Positions 43,427 to 50,753 of a DNA stretch of 64,000 bases are shown piece by piece. The DNA is from Rhizobium mongolense subsp. loessense (GTDB lineage: Bacteria > Pseudomonadota > Alphaproteobacteria > Rhizobiales > Rhizobiaceae), in the NCBI RefSeq assembly GCF_900099775.1, contig NZ_FMTM01000001.1, forward strand, positions 930,001 to 994,000, written 5' to 3'. The first letter of the stretch is position 1. Each line of letters opens with the position of its first letter. The notes under the pieces are model-generated. The model worked only from the letters and a program-made list of their open reading frames with translations, was not told the DNA's origin and searched no databases. Both the position numbers and the translations under genes were made by a program.

Positions 43427-43714
43427 TCAAGTGAGCCCGCGTGGCGCGAAGAAGCAGCGGATCGTCATATGCGGGGCGGACGTGCAGATGTGATACTGGC
43501 TGTCTTCGCTCTCCAAAACCCGGTTCTTCGGGATGAAGTATTTTGTCTTGGACCCGGTGCGGATGTTGAAGTTGCCGCCCTGCAGCGGCTCGACATAGCG
43601 CGGGCTGATGACCCGGCAGTCCTTGTTGTCGCAGCATTCGTAGCCGGTGACCGGATCATGGTGGCCGGAATACCAGTTATGGGCGACAGCGAGAGCGATG
43701 AGGACGAGCTTCAT
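43427..43714 (-). CDS. small exported cysteine-containing protein
   Basis: 94 or 95 aa from ATG 43714 (the frame opens 11 codons earlier). Short signal segment MKLVLIALAVAHNWY, then GYECCDNKDCRVISPRYVEP, KYFIPKNRVLESEDSQYHIC and a C-terminal CFFAPRGLT. Five cysteines suggest disulfides. This type is frequent in rhizobial phage-like and mobile regions; function unknown. Confidence 0.7.
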   Translation of the reverse strand: MKLVLIALAVAHNWYSGHHDPVTGYECCDNKDCRVISPRYVEPLQGGNFNIRTGSKTKYFIPKNRVLESEDSQYHICTSAPHMTIRCFFAPRGLT

Positions 43715-43924
43715 GTCTGCTTGACCTTCTCGGTGCCGAGGGCCCAACGCTCAACTTCGAAAAGACCCCACGGTATGACAATAGGGGACGTTTGCGAATG
43801 CTCCAAGCGTTGCCAATTAACGACGGACCGCGCGGCGCTCGCCAACGGCCTTCTGATACAGCCGCTCGATCTTGTGACCGGTCGACCAAAGCAGTTCGCG
43901 ATCGATGCCTAGGAGCGGCGGTCG

Positions 43925-44171
43925 CGCAGACAGCGGCGGTCGCGCAGACAGCGACGGTCGTCGTTCCCGGCGAGGTCAGAACCTATGTTCTTGGGCAGAA
44001 ATCGCCATCGGTCAAGTTTGAAGGTGAGGTTGCAGTCGGTACGGCGCTTCCTGACACGGTCGAGATCCACACGATCCCCGATCAGCCCGATTACGGTTAT
44101 GTGATCGTCAACGAAAAGCGTGCTCGTCAATCCGAAGACCCGCGCGGTGATCGAGGTCGTCGAATAACTTG
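43925..44171 (+). pseudogene. DUF1236 protein, frameshifted
   Basis: The frame gives TVVVPGEVRTYVLGQKSPSV...EIHTIPDQPDYGYVIVNEK, a DUF1236 C-terminal domain. After NEK the reading frame is lost: +1 reading gives VLVNPKTRAVIEVVE and a TAA at 44169-44171, the normal family ending. A 2-base loss near 44119 is the simplest explanation. The N-terminus is also missing, replaced by a repeated CGGTCGCGCAGACAG. Confidence 0.7.
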
Positions 44172-44252
44172 AAAGCACTGCGGGCCTGCCCCAGGCCCGC
44201 TAATTCCTCCCCATCAATCCACCTTCGTCCAAGGTCAAAGACAGAGGCTGAC

Positions 44253-44405
44253 GTGAATATACGCCCGCAGTATTACACCAGACGCGACGGGGATGGTAGC
44301 TGGTCGATCGTCAATACCCAGACGCAAAAGGTCGCTGTCATCGCTGAAACACTGCCGCTAAGGCGCCTTGATGAATCCACCGCCATGGAGATTATCGATG
44401 CCTGA
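44253..44405 (+). CDS. small protein of a three-member family, copy 1
   Basis: 50 aa from GTG 44253 (AGAGG upstream). Core: DGDGSWSIVNTQTQKVAVIA, then a short helix RRLDESTAMEIIDA. It shares the pattern G-[ST]-[WY]-x-[IV]-[IV]-[DN] followed by a helix with the small proteins at 44775 and 46404. Function unknown; the length suggests a small beta-sheet plus helix. Confidence 0.55.
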   Translation: MNIRPQYYTRRDGDGSWSIVNTQTQKVAVIAETLPLRRLDESTAMEIIDA

Positions 44406-44774
44406 GAGAGAGGCATTCGGCTTCCGGAGAACCCGGCGCCTCCGCCGACAGCACAACGGCACGACGGCACGACGGCCTAAGCCGTTTTAACTAATTTGCT
44501 CTCGTTTGATCGTCTGTCATTCTGATTAGTGCGTGACGGAGGCGAACCCCTTCCCCTCTTTCACGCGGTTTGCAAAAAGGCTCGCGTTGTTCACCCAGCG
44601 CGAGCCTTTTATTGAAGCGGACGAGGAACATTCAAACCGCCTTGGACGTTCGGCGGAATGGATCGTGCGGCCAAGCTCTCCTGTAACCGTGCTTTAGCCC
44701 CTTGCACGCGGCTGTGCGATCCGCCACCAGCGGGCAATCGCCAGCCAATCGCCGGGTCATTTTTTGACATTATG
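44406..44774. other. gap with a terminator, no gene
   Basis: No protein-like frame. Contains the bidirectional terminator at 44578-44607 and one copy of the 13-bp repeat at its right edge. Confidence 0.45.
44578..44607. terminator. bidirectional intrinsic terminator
   Basis: AGGCTCGCG / CGCGAGCCT, perfect 9-bp stem; T-run on the plus strand and A-run to the left. Confidence 0.8.
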
Positions 44775-44779
44775 TCAGT
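44767..44779 (+). repeat. 13-bp direct repeat, left copy
   Basis: ACATTATGTCAGT; the flanks are also similar to the copy at 45052-45064. Part of the palindrome TGACATTATGTCA (44765-44777). Confidence 0.55.
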
Positions 44780-44993
44780 GAGAGCTTGCCTGTGGGAGCC
44801 GATCGCGTTCAGGTTCGCGACCGACAGCCGTGTCGTGCCGGTCCTTCGCGTTCATATATCCCACTAGGTCACTTGCAAGGCCAAACGATAAGCGAACTTG
44901 CATTGCGTCCTCCCATACCGCGACCTGGTCGTTTCTTCGATGATCTATGATACGGTAGGTTCCGTTGTTTTCCCGTTCAATTTCGTATCTCAT
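44775..44993 (-). CDS. small protein of a three-member family, copy 2
   Basis: 72 aa: MRYEIERENNGTYRIIDHRR, then a helix with MQVRLSFGLASDLVGYMNAK and a polar tail. Same fold pattern as copies 1 and 3. It is bracketed by the 13-bp direct repeats, one touching its stop codon. Confidence 0.55.
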   Translation of the reverse strand: MRYEIERENNGTYRIIDHRRNDQVAVWEDAMQVRLSFGLASDLVGYMNAKDRHDTAVGREPERDRLPQASSH

Positions 44994-45051
44994 CGCCGCG
45001 CCTATCTTGAGCTTCAGTCAAGCCGCATCCTAGCTGATTCGCAATTTTGTC

Positions 45052-45064
45052 ACATTATGTCAGT
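45052..45064 (+). repeat. 13-bp direct repeat, right copy
   Basis: ACATTATGTCAGT, 285 nt from the left copy, upstream of the small gene at 44775-44993. Confidence 0.55.
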
Positions 45065-45292
45065 TAGCAGAGTCTAATATCCCCTTTAGTTCACTCTTGG
45101 TTGCTTCTCGGTTCCCTTCATTACCTCTTTTGGTTGACCTGAACGGTCCCCTGCGCTGAACGACACCGATAGAAGGCACTCGAACGAAAATTCTTGGTCT
45201 TCAATGCCTCTTGATAGCCCGCTAGCCCCGCCCGGATCGCGCGACGCAGCCACGTGTAACGTGCAATGACCGTTGCACGGCTGCGCGGACCG

Positions 45293-45540
45293 CCATTCCC
45301 AGCGCCCCAAAATGATCGCCCCGATCCTTCTTATAGCATCCGCAAAGGTCACACCCATCGCCATGCCGCCGATCCCGATAACAGCGAGCGCGCCGATACC
45401 CATCAGCTTCCACCGCTTCACGTCGTCTGTTACAGGTCGCATCTCTGAAATGTCTTCCTGAACCGCCACGACAGTGCCCTCAACCTTGCCGACACGGTCG
45501 ACCAGCATATCCATGCGCTGATGCATTAATCCACTCGTTG
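45293..45540 (-). pseudogene. DUF1515-like remnant
   Basis: MHQRMDMLVDRVGKVEGTVV, AVQEDISEMRPVTDDVKRWK, then a TM helix LMGIGALAVIGIGGMAMGVT. This is the rhizobial DUF1515 layout, a small phage-associated membrane protein (possible spanin/holin-type role unknown). The N-terminus is lost at a junction with the terminase fragment and the frame reads on past the usual end into noncoding sequence. Confidence 0.55.
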
Positions 45541-45731
45541 CGTCCGTCGTCGGCGATCGAGAGGATGTCATCGACAAGGCTGTCAGCTTGGGCTTCGCGC
45601 GCGCGGGCGTATTGGTCGCTAAACTCTTGATGCGCAGCCAGCCAGCGGAAAACCGTCGCCTTGTTCGGCATGGCTTCGTATTCGCAGATCGAACGTAGGC
45701 TTTCGCTTGACGCGGCCCAGCCCCACGGCAC
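45541..45731 (-). pseudogene. terminase small-subunit fragment
   Basis: SSESLRSICEYEAMPNKATV then FRWLAAHQEFSDQYARAREA and DILSIADDGRNEW is the DNA-binding HTH and helix of phage small terminases. It stops being terminase-like after GRNEW, where the DUF1515 sequence begins in another frame; a deletion fused the two. Confidence 0.75.
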
Positions 45732-45940
45732 AATCGTTCATCGACGCGCTTGCAGGCAATCAGTCCGGATTTGTCTACACGAGCACAAACCCTGATGGCT
45801 CGCAAGTTCGAATGAGTGAAGGGCAAATCGTTGCGCATGTCCTTCAGGAACTAAGAGCGCAGGTGCAGCTTGTGATTGGAATGGCCGTTTTTCTTGATGA
45901 TCTAGGCCTATTTCTATCTACAAACGGCATTGACCCATAA
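45707..45940 (+). CDS. hypothetical protein, uncertain
   Basis: 77 codons from a TTG; the protein-like part is GNQSGFVYTSTNPDGSQVRM, SEGQIVAHVLQELRAQVQLV and a hydrophobic end. It overlaps the terminase fragment by 25 nt, no RBS. Could be the 3' end of a larger lost gene. Confidence 0.35.
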   Translation: MTRPSPTAQSFIDALAGNQSGFVYTSTNPDGSQVRMSEGQIVAHVLQELRAQVQLVIGMAVFLDDLGLFLSTNGIDP

Positions 45941-46021
45941 AAACAGCCTTACGACTTTTCCGCAGCAGGGCTTGAGGGAGCCGGGCCACTAAGCCCGGCT
46001 CACCTTATCGGGTATGCGGGG

Positions 46022-46273
46022 TCACTCCGCCTTGTCGAAAGTCAGGCGATAGACGCCGCCGATCTCGAACTGTTCGATGGCATCCGGATTCGTGACGGTC
46101 ATGGAAAGCTCGCCCTGCGGCGTATACTTCGACCAGTCGCCGTTGCCTTCCGGTAGGCCCTGCAGATAGCCACCGAAGGCAGCAGCAAGCTTGATGTCGA
46201 CGTTAACCTGATCGGCCTGACTGATGGTTCGGTGATTGATTTCCTTCACGTAGAACATTGCCTGTACGCTCAT
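46022..46273 (-). CDS. phage-type small protein
   Basis: 83 aa from ATG 46273 (AAGGAG, 8-nt spacing). The ending TPQGELSMTVTNPDAIEQFE, GGVYRLTFDKAE resembles a phage family whose members end in P-x-G-x-L-x-M-x-[IV]-x-NP-x-A-x-x-x-F-x-x-G-x-x-Y-x-x-x-F. Probably a structural or accessory phage protein left from a prophage. Confidence 0.65.
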   Translation of the reverse strand: MSVQAMFYVKEINHRTISQADQVNVDIKLAAAFGGYLQGLPEGNGDWSKYTPQGELSMTVTNPDAIEQFEIGGVYRLTFDKAE

Positions 46274-46403
46274 GCGTTTTCTCCTTATTTGCCGGAACCC
46301 GCCGGCGCGGATGGTGCTGGCCCCAGAACCGAAACAAACAGGCCCGCTGCGCGTTCTGTCATATAGGCGCTTTCGCTTACGGGGCGCCGGAAAGGAGGAC
46401 ATA

Positions 46404-46661
46404 ATGTCTTCCGACATCTCCTACATGCCCTATGACCGTCGCGCAGAAACAGACGGAACGTGGACCGTTGTTGATGCCATTACTGGCCATCCTGCTAGGA
46501 TCGGGTACAAGCAGTTGAACGACCTGACGGGTAAGGATGCCTCCGAATTCATGGACATCCTCAACCGGAATAAGGGTGGTTCGCCTTGGCGTCGTCTTCC
46601 GAGATATGCAATTCAGGGACTTCCAGACCAGATAAGCGGGATTGATCACGATCAGGCATAG
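46404..46661 (+). CDS. small protein of a three-member family, copy 3
   Basis: 85 aa, perfect RBS AAAGGAGG. MPYDRRAETDGTWTVVDAIT, GHPARIGYKQLNDLTGKDAS then EFMDILNR, plus a ~30-residue tail not seen in the other copies. Divergent from the phage-type gene at 46022. Confidence 0.6.
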   Translation: MSSDISYMPYDRRAETDGTWTVVDAITGHPARIGYKQLNDLTGKDASEFMDILNRNKGGSPWRRLPRYAIQGLPDQISGIDHDQA

Positions 46662-46715
46662 CTCGCAGCATTTCTGCTGGAATGAAAAGCCCCCAAGTCG
46701 CTTTCATGCTGGTGA

Positions 46716-47297
46716 TCACGCCGCAAGCAGTCGTGCAGCAACTGCTGGTGCCTTGGAAGCGGACCTTGCCGAAGCGTCAGGTCCTGCCGAAGGCAAAGCA
46801 AGGGTGAGGAGCGCCGCGAAGACCATGACGACGCCATAGGGTACCTTGCGGCTCGCCCGAATTTCCTCGATGCGCATAAAAAAGCCGAGATGCCTAAAGG
46901 GCAGCGGCACCGGCAGCCGCAGCATCAGCAGCGTTGCGACGCCGAGGACGAGGAGGAAGATCGAGAACGGCAGCATGCCATGCCAGCCGACGAAAAGGCC
47001 GATCGGCAGGAAGAGCTTGGCGTCACCGGCGCCGAACATCCGTAAAGCCCAGAGCACGACGCCGAGCGCGAACATCAGCAGGCCGGCACCGACATCGCCG
47101 CCGATCCCAGTAGAGGCAAACAGCGTCGCGCCGACATCCTGGGAGCCAAGCATCTCGGCCACGGCGCGCAGCGCATACAGGGCCACGAGCGCGAGGACGA
47201 GTGGGTTGGGGATTTTCCATGTTCGGAAATCGGTCCACCCGGCATAAAGAAAAAGCAATACTGAAAGCCACGTAGTAAAGCTGACTATTTGTATCAT
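46716..47297 (-). CDS. cpaA: prepilin peptidase CpaA (A24)
   Basis: 193 aa from ATG 47297. Aspartate protease in the membrane cutting Flp prepilin: first Asp in GWTDFRTWKIPN, second in the GxGD motif (FGAGDAKLFLPIG). Six hydrophobic segments. No N-terminal methylase domain, as usual for Tad systems. Divergent from the flp pilin gene and the only tad gene on this strand at this end. Confidence 0.93.
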   Translation of the reverse strand: MIQIVSFTTWLSVLLFLYAGWTDFRTWKIPNPLVLALVALYALRAVAEMLGSQDVGATLFASTGIGGDVGAGLLMFALGVVLWALRMFGAGDAKLFLPIGLFVGWHGMLPFSIFLLVLGVATLLMLRLPVPLPFRHLGFFMRIEEIRASRKVPYGVVMVFAALLTLALPSAGPDASARSASKAPAVAARLLAA

Positions 47298-47401
47298 GCC
47301 ACCTAACCCTATTGGCGAAGATAATCTACATAAATCCAGCTCTAAAGCCGATGCGGGCCGCGATGGAACGGTTTTAATGACGGGTTTTATCGAGTCGCAT
47401 C

Positions 47402-47409
47402 TTAACCAT
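47402..47409 (+). promoter_or_regulatory. CtrA-type TTAACCAT motif
   Basis: Exact TTAACCAT octamer 153 nt before flp, with GANTC sites at 47392 and 47424. Confidence 0.5.
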
Positions 47410-47460
47410 AAACTATACACGTCGATTCGTATTCGATATCGCTAATTGACTAAATTAGAA

Positions 47461-47475
47461 TTAACAGATTATTAA
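47461..47475 (+). promoter_or_regulatory. perfect CtrA box upstream of flp
   Basis: TTAA-CAGATTA-TTAA matches TTAA-N7-TTAA exactly, 87 nt before the pilin start. Confidence 0.7.
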
Positions 47476-47561
47476 TATATCTAGTCGGAGGGGTGGTCTC
47501 GACGGCAAGAGGCGGTGCCGGGGGAATGACGGCGAGCCAAGTAATCTGGAGGTAATTCTCG

Positions 47562-47795
47562 ATGAAAGCACTTGTAAATAGCGTACGCGCTTTCGCGCGG
47601 GAAGAAGACGGCGTCGCACTGACTGAATATCTTATTCTGCTTGGCTTGCTGGTCGGCGGAGTTGTTGCATCAGTTGTCCTGATCGGCGAGGAACTCAACA
47701 CGGCATGGGGATCATGGGCCACTTGGTTCCAAGCCCAAGACCTCGAAGCACCGGCTGCGGGCGGCGGCGGGACCGGGACCGGGACCGGGGGTTGA
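47562..47795 (+). CDS. flp: Flp pilin
   Basis: 77 aa, GGAGG 9-nt upstream. Flp/Fap major pilin: prepilin part MKALVNSVRAFAREEDG, then the processing and fibre motif VALTEYLILLGLLVGGVVAS (G-x-x-x-x-E-Y, cleavage by CpaA before or within this region), short tail. The C-terminus is an unusual GGGG(TG)3-type low-complexity run from a GGGACC repeat. A hairpin follows the gene, so pilin can be made in excess over the rest of the operon. Confidence 0.93.
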   Translation: MKALVNSVRAFAREEDGVALTEYLILLGLLVGGVVASVVLIGEELNTAWGSWATWFQAQDLEAPAAGGGGTGTGTGG

Positions 47796-47833
47796 TGCAC
47801 CTCAGCTGCTTCCTGAGCAGCGTCCTTTGAGCT

Positions 47834-47864
47834 GAAGAGAGGGGTTTTGTTAACGCCTCTCTTC
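47834..47864 (+). terminator. hairpin between flp and cpaB
   Basis: GAAGAGAGG / CCTCTCTTC, perfect 9-bp stem with a 13-nt loop. Probably partial terminator or 3' stabiliser of pilin mRNA. Confidence 0.6.
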
Positions 47865-47917
47865 TAAATTAGCCATCTTAGATGGAAGTATCTCACCCAG
47901 TGTAGCGAGTAGCGGTG

Positions 47918-48829
47918 ATGCGTTCTTCAACGATTTTCAGTCTCGTTATTGCTTTCGTGCTCGCAGGAGCAGCGGTCTTTGGAATGCGTGAGTATCTCGC
48001 CGATCAGCAGGCTCGGCTGCTGGCGATGGGCCGCACCAAGACGCAGGAAAAGTCATTGGTTGTCGCCGCCAAGCCGATGCGCTTCGGCGACCGGGTGCGC
48101 CCCGAAAATCTCAAGGCCATTGCCTGGCCCTCAAACGAAACACCCGCAGGCTCGTTCGCAAGCATCGATGCCGTAGTCGGCGACGATGCCCAGCCGCGCT
48201 ATGCGATGGCGGCGATCGATCCGGGCGAGCCGGTGCTTTCCTCGAAAATCACCGGTGCCGGCGAGCGTGCCACGCTGTCGGCGGCGCTCGACCAGGGCAT
48301 GAAGGCGGTTTCCATCCGCGTCAACGACGTGCTCGGCGTCGCGGGCTTCGTGCGGCCGTCGGATCGCGTCGATGTGCTTTTGACGCGGCTCGTGCGCAGC
48401 AAGGCCGGCAACGACCAGACCTTTGTCGACGTGCTGCTGCAGGGCGTCAAGGTGCTGGCCGTGGACCAGACCGCGGACGAGCGCAAGGACGAGCCTTCCG
48501 TGGTGAAAACCGTGACCTTCGAGGTGACGACCGACGAGGCACAGCGCCTCACGCTCGGCGCCACAATCGGCACGCTCTCGCTGGCACTCCGCAACATCGC
48601 CTCGTCCTCCGTCGAAGAGACCCGGCAGATCACCGTCGCCGACCTCGGTGGCGGGCCGATAGCGACCGAACTCGGCAAGGATCTGGCGAAGACGCCAGAG
48701 CGCGAAAAACAAGTCCAGATTGTCGAAAGCAAGGTCGAACCGGTATTGCCGATTGAGCCAAAGTGGGCAACTGTGGGCGTCTGGAACACGACGAAGCGCG
48801 AGGAGCACCGAGTCGGCCTGATCCAGTGA
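47918..48829 (+). CDS. cpaB: Flp pilus assembly protein CpaB
   Basis: 303 aa from ATG 47918. N-terminal membrane anchor (SLVIAFVLAGAAVFGMREYL), SAF domain SLVVAAKPMRFGDRVRPENL, and the CpaB/RcpC domain SIRVNDVLGVAGFVRPSDRV with DVLLTR. A periplasmic Tad component that supports the secretin. First of a long plus-strand run. Confidence 0.92.
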   Translation: MRSSTIFSLVIAFVLAGAAVFGMREYLADQQARLLAMGRTKTQEKSLVVAAKPMRFGDRVRPENLKAIAWPSNETPAGSFASIDAVVGDDAQPRYAMAAIDPGEPVLSSKITGAGERATLSAALDQGMKAVSIRVNDVLGVAGFVRPSDRVDVLLTRLVRSKAGNDQTFVDVLLQGVKVLAVDQTADERKDEPSVVKTVTFEVTTDEAQRLTLGATIGTLSLALRNIASSSVEETRQITVADLGGGPIATELGKDLAKTPEREKQVQIVESKVEPVLPIEPKWATVGVWNTTKREEHRVGLIQ

Positions 48830-48869
48830 CATCGATGCGGGATGCCCGCGACGCGAGCGCGGCGGCCGA

Positions 48870-50378
48870 ATGAGGGGGGTAAAGGCAGGCATGTCGAGGT
48901 GTGGCAAGAAGGGAAATGCAAGGTCAAGAAGCCTTGCGGCACTAGTCGCAATTTTTTCGGCCTGTGTGTGCTGGGGGCCAGGTTTTAGCGGGCGCGCCGA
49001 CGCACAGGAAAAGTTCGTGACGCTCGGCGGATCGGTCCAGCAGGTCACGCTGCCTCCAAACGAAACGCTGACGCTCAATACCGGCCAGACGTTCGGCGAT
49101 CTCGTCATCGGCAGCGCCGATATGATCGACGTGGTGCCGCTGTCAGACCGGTCGCTGTTCATCCGCGCCAAGCAGATCGGCGCCACCAATATCTCGGTCT
49201 ATGACGACAGCAAGAGACTGCTCGGCGTCATAGACGTCCGCGTCGCCAGCGATTTCAGCGAGGCGGCCTTCGCAATCCGCTCCGCCGCGCCCTCGGCTCA
49301 GGTCAGGGTTTTCAACTCGAACGATCGCATCCGCCTGACGGGCACCGTACGTGATGCCATGGAATTGCAGCGGGTGATTGAAATCGCCCAGTCCTATTCC
49401 GAGCGACCGGTGCTGAACCAGCTCAGGGTCAGCGACAGCCAGCAGGTGATGCTGGAAGTGCGTGTCATCGAGGCCTCGCGCCAGACGGGCCGCGACCTCG
49501 GGATTGGTTGGTCCGGACGGGGCAACAACGGCATCGGCAAGGCAACGACCAGCCAGGGCATCGGAGTGGAGGACGGCAGCCTCGTCCGCACCCTGCTCGA
49601 CCCCAAGGGGGCGGCGACGGGTATGCAGCCCTTCGGCCAACTAATCGCCAAGGTCCTGGAAATCTCGGGCGGCCAAATTGACGTGGTGATCAACGCGCTC
49701 GAGCAGAAGGGTGTGGTGCGCCGACTGGCGCAGCCGAACCTGATCGCCATGAGTGGCTCGACGGCCAGCTTCCATGCAGGCGGCGAAGTGCCTATCCTGA
49801 CCACGACGACCAACGGCGCGACCGTCGCCACCCAGACCGACTATCGCCCCTTCGGCGTGCGGCTGACTTTCAAGCCGGTGGTTCTCGATGACGGCCTCAT
49901 CAACCTGCAGATCGAGCCGGAAGTCTCCGAGCTCGATACATCGATCAACGTCAACGGCAATCCGGGCTTCATCTCGCGCGCGGCCAGCACCACGGTGGCG
50001 CTGCGCAACGGGCAGAGCTTCGCAATGGCGGGGCTTTTGCAGTCGATCAATGCCAAGGACATCCAGCAATTGCCGGGTCTCGGGCAGATACCGATTCTCG
50101 GCGCGCTGTTCCGCTCGACGAGCTTCCAGAAAAAGGAATCTGACCTCGTCATCGTCGTCACCCCGCATATCGTGCGGCCGGCCTCGCCAGGCGAGGACCT
50201 CTACAGTCCGCTTGACCAGACACGTTCATCGAACGACGCTGAGCTGTTCGCGCTCGGTATACTGGAAGTGGACAAGGACATGCTGCGGCGCTTTCGCAAC
50301 GGCGAAGGTGTGAAAGGCCCCTATGGCCATCGTCTCGATCTGGACCAGGGAGGCCAACTTGCTGTTGCAAAAAGATAA
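48870..50378 (+). CDS. cpaC: CpaC/RcpA secretin-like outer membrane channel
   Basis: 502 aa; ATG 48891 is an alternative. Signal peptide, N-terminal pilus-formation domain (NETLTLNTGQTFGDLVIGSA; ATNISVYDDSKRLLGVIDV), BON-like part and the C-terminal secretin domain with HAGGEVPILTTT, RLTFKPVVLDDGLINLQIEP and GQSFAMAGLLQSI. Forms the outer-membrane pore for the Flp pilus. Confidence 0.93.
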   Translation: MRGVKAGMSRCGKKGNARSRSLAALVAIFSACVCWGPGFSGRADAQEKFVTLGGSVQQVTLPPNETLTLNTGQTFGDLVIGSADMIDVVPLSDRSLFIRAKQIGATNISVYDDSKRLLGVIDVRVASDFSEAAFAIRSAAPSAQVRVFNSNDRIRLTGTVRDAMELQRVIEIAQSYSERPVLNQLRVSDSQQVMLEVRVIEASRQTGRDLGIGWSGRGNNGIGKATTSQGIGVEDGSLVRTLLDPKGAATGMQPFGQLIAKVLEISGGQIDVVINALEQKGVVRRLAQPNLIAMSGSTASFHAGGEVPILTTTTNGATVATQTDYRPFGVRLTFKPVVLDDGLINLQIEPEVSELDTSINVNGNPGFISRAASTTVALRNGQSFAMAGLLQSINAKDIQQLPGLGQIPILGALFRSTSFQKKESDLVIVVTPHIVRPASPGEDLYSPLDQTRSSNDAELFALGILEVDKDMLRRFRNGEGVKGPYGHRLDLDQGGQLAVAKR

Positions 50379-50667
50379 GCGCGTGCTTCTCGTCCTTATC
50401 GTCGCCAGCCTCGTTTCCGGCTGCGCCGACTACATGAACCATCGCGACTCGATCACCTTCGGGCTCGGGAACGCCGTGGAAGCCAACAAGGCCATCCATA
50501 CGCAGGACCCGTTCCCGCCGCAAGCGCAGCGAACCCGTATCGCCAGCGACGGCAAGGTGATCCGCAGGGTGGTCACCGATTACCAGAACGGCGGGTCGGT
50601 TATCGTGCAGCCGGTTCCGGCCGCGGCGGCCAATGGCACGGCCGGTGGGGCAGCCCTCGGCAGGTAA
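50359..50667 (+). CDS. small lipoprotein, possible reduced CpaD
   Basis: 102 aa from TTG 50359 (GGGAGG 5 nt upstream), overlapping the cpaC end; ATG 50323 would spoil the signal. Lipobox LIVASLVSGC, then GLGNAVEANKAIHTQDPFPP, similar in placing to the G-x-A-x-x-x-N-x-A-x-x-x-x-DP region of CpaD. Half the usual CpaD length (~225 aa). Probably outer-membrane-anchored partner of the secretin. Confidence 0.7.
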   Translation: MLLQKDKRVLLVLIVASLVSGCADYMNHRDSITFGLGNAVEANKAIHTQDPFPPQAQRTRIASDGKVIRRVVTDYQNGGSVIVQPVPAAAANGTAGGAALGR

Positions 50668-50753
50668 CTATCGAATGGCATGAACGGCGGCAGCGCCGGA
50701 AGGAAAAGACGCACAAAACACGGACGTCACGGCGATAGCGCCGCGATGGGGGT

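Noticed and set aside
43810-43905. Minus-strand reading DRELLWSTGHKIERLYQKAV ending at a stop
   Set aside because: Resembles the tail of a small protein but lacks any start; too short to call, perhaps a remnant.
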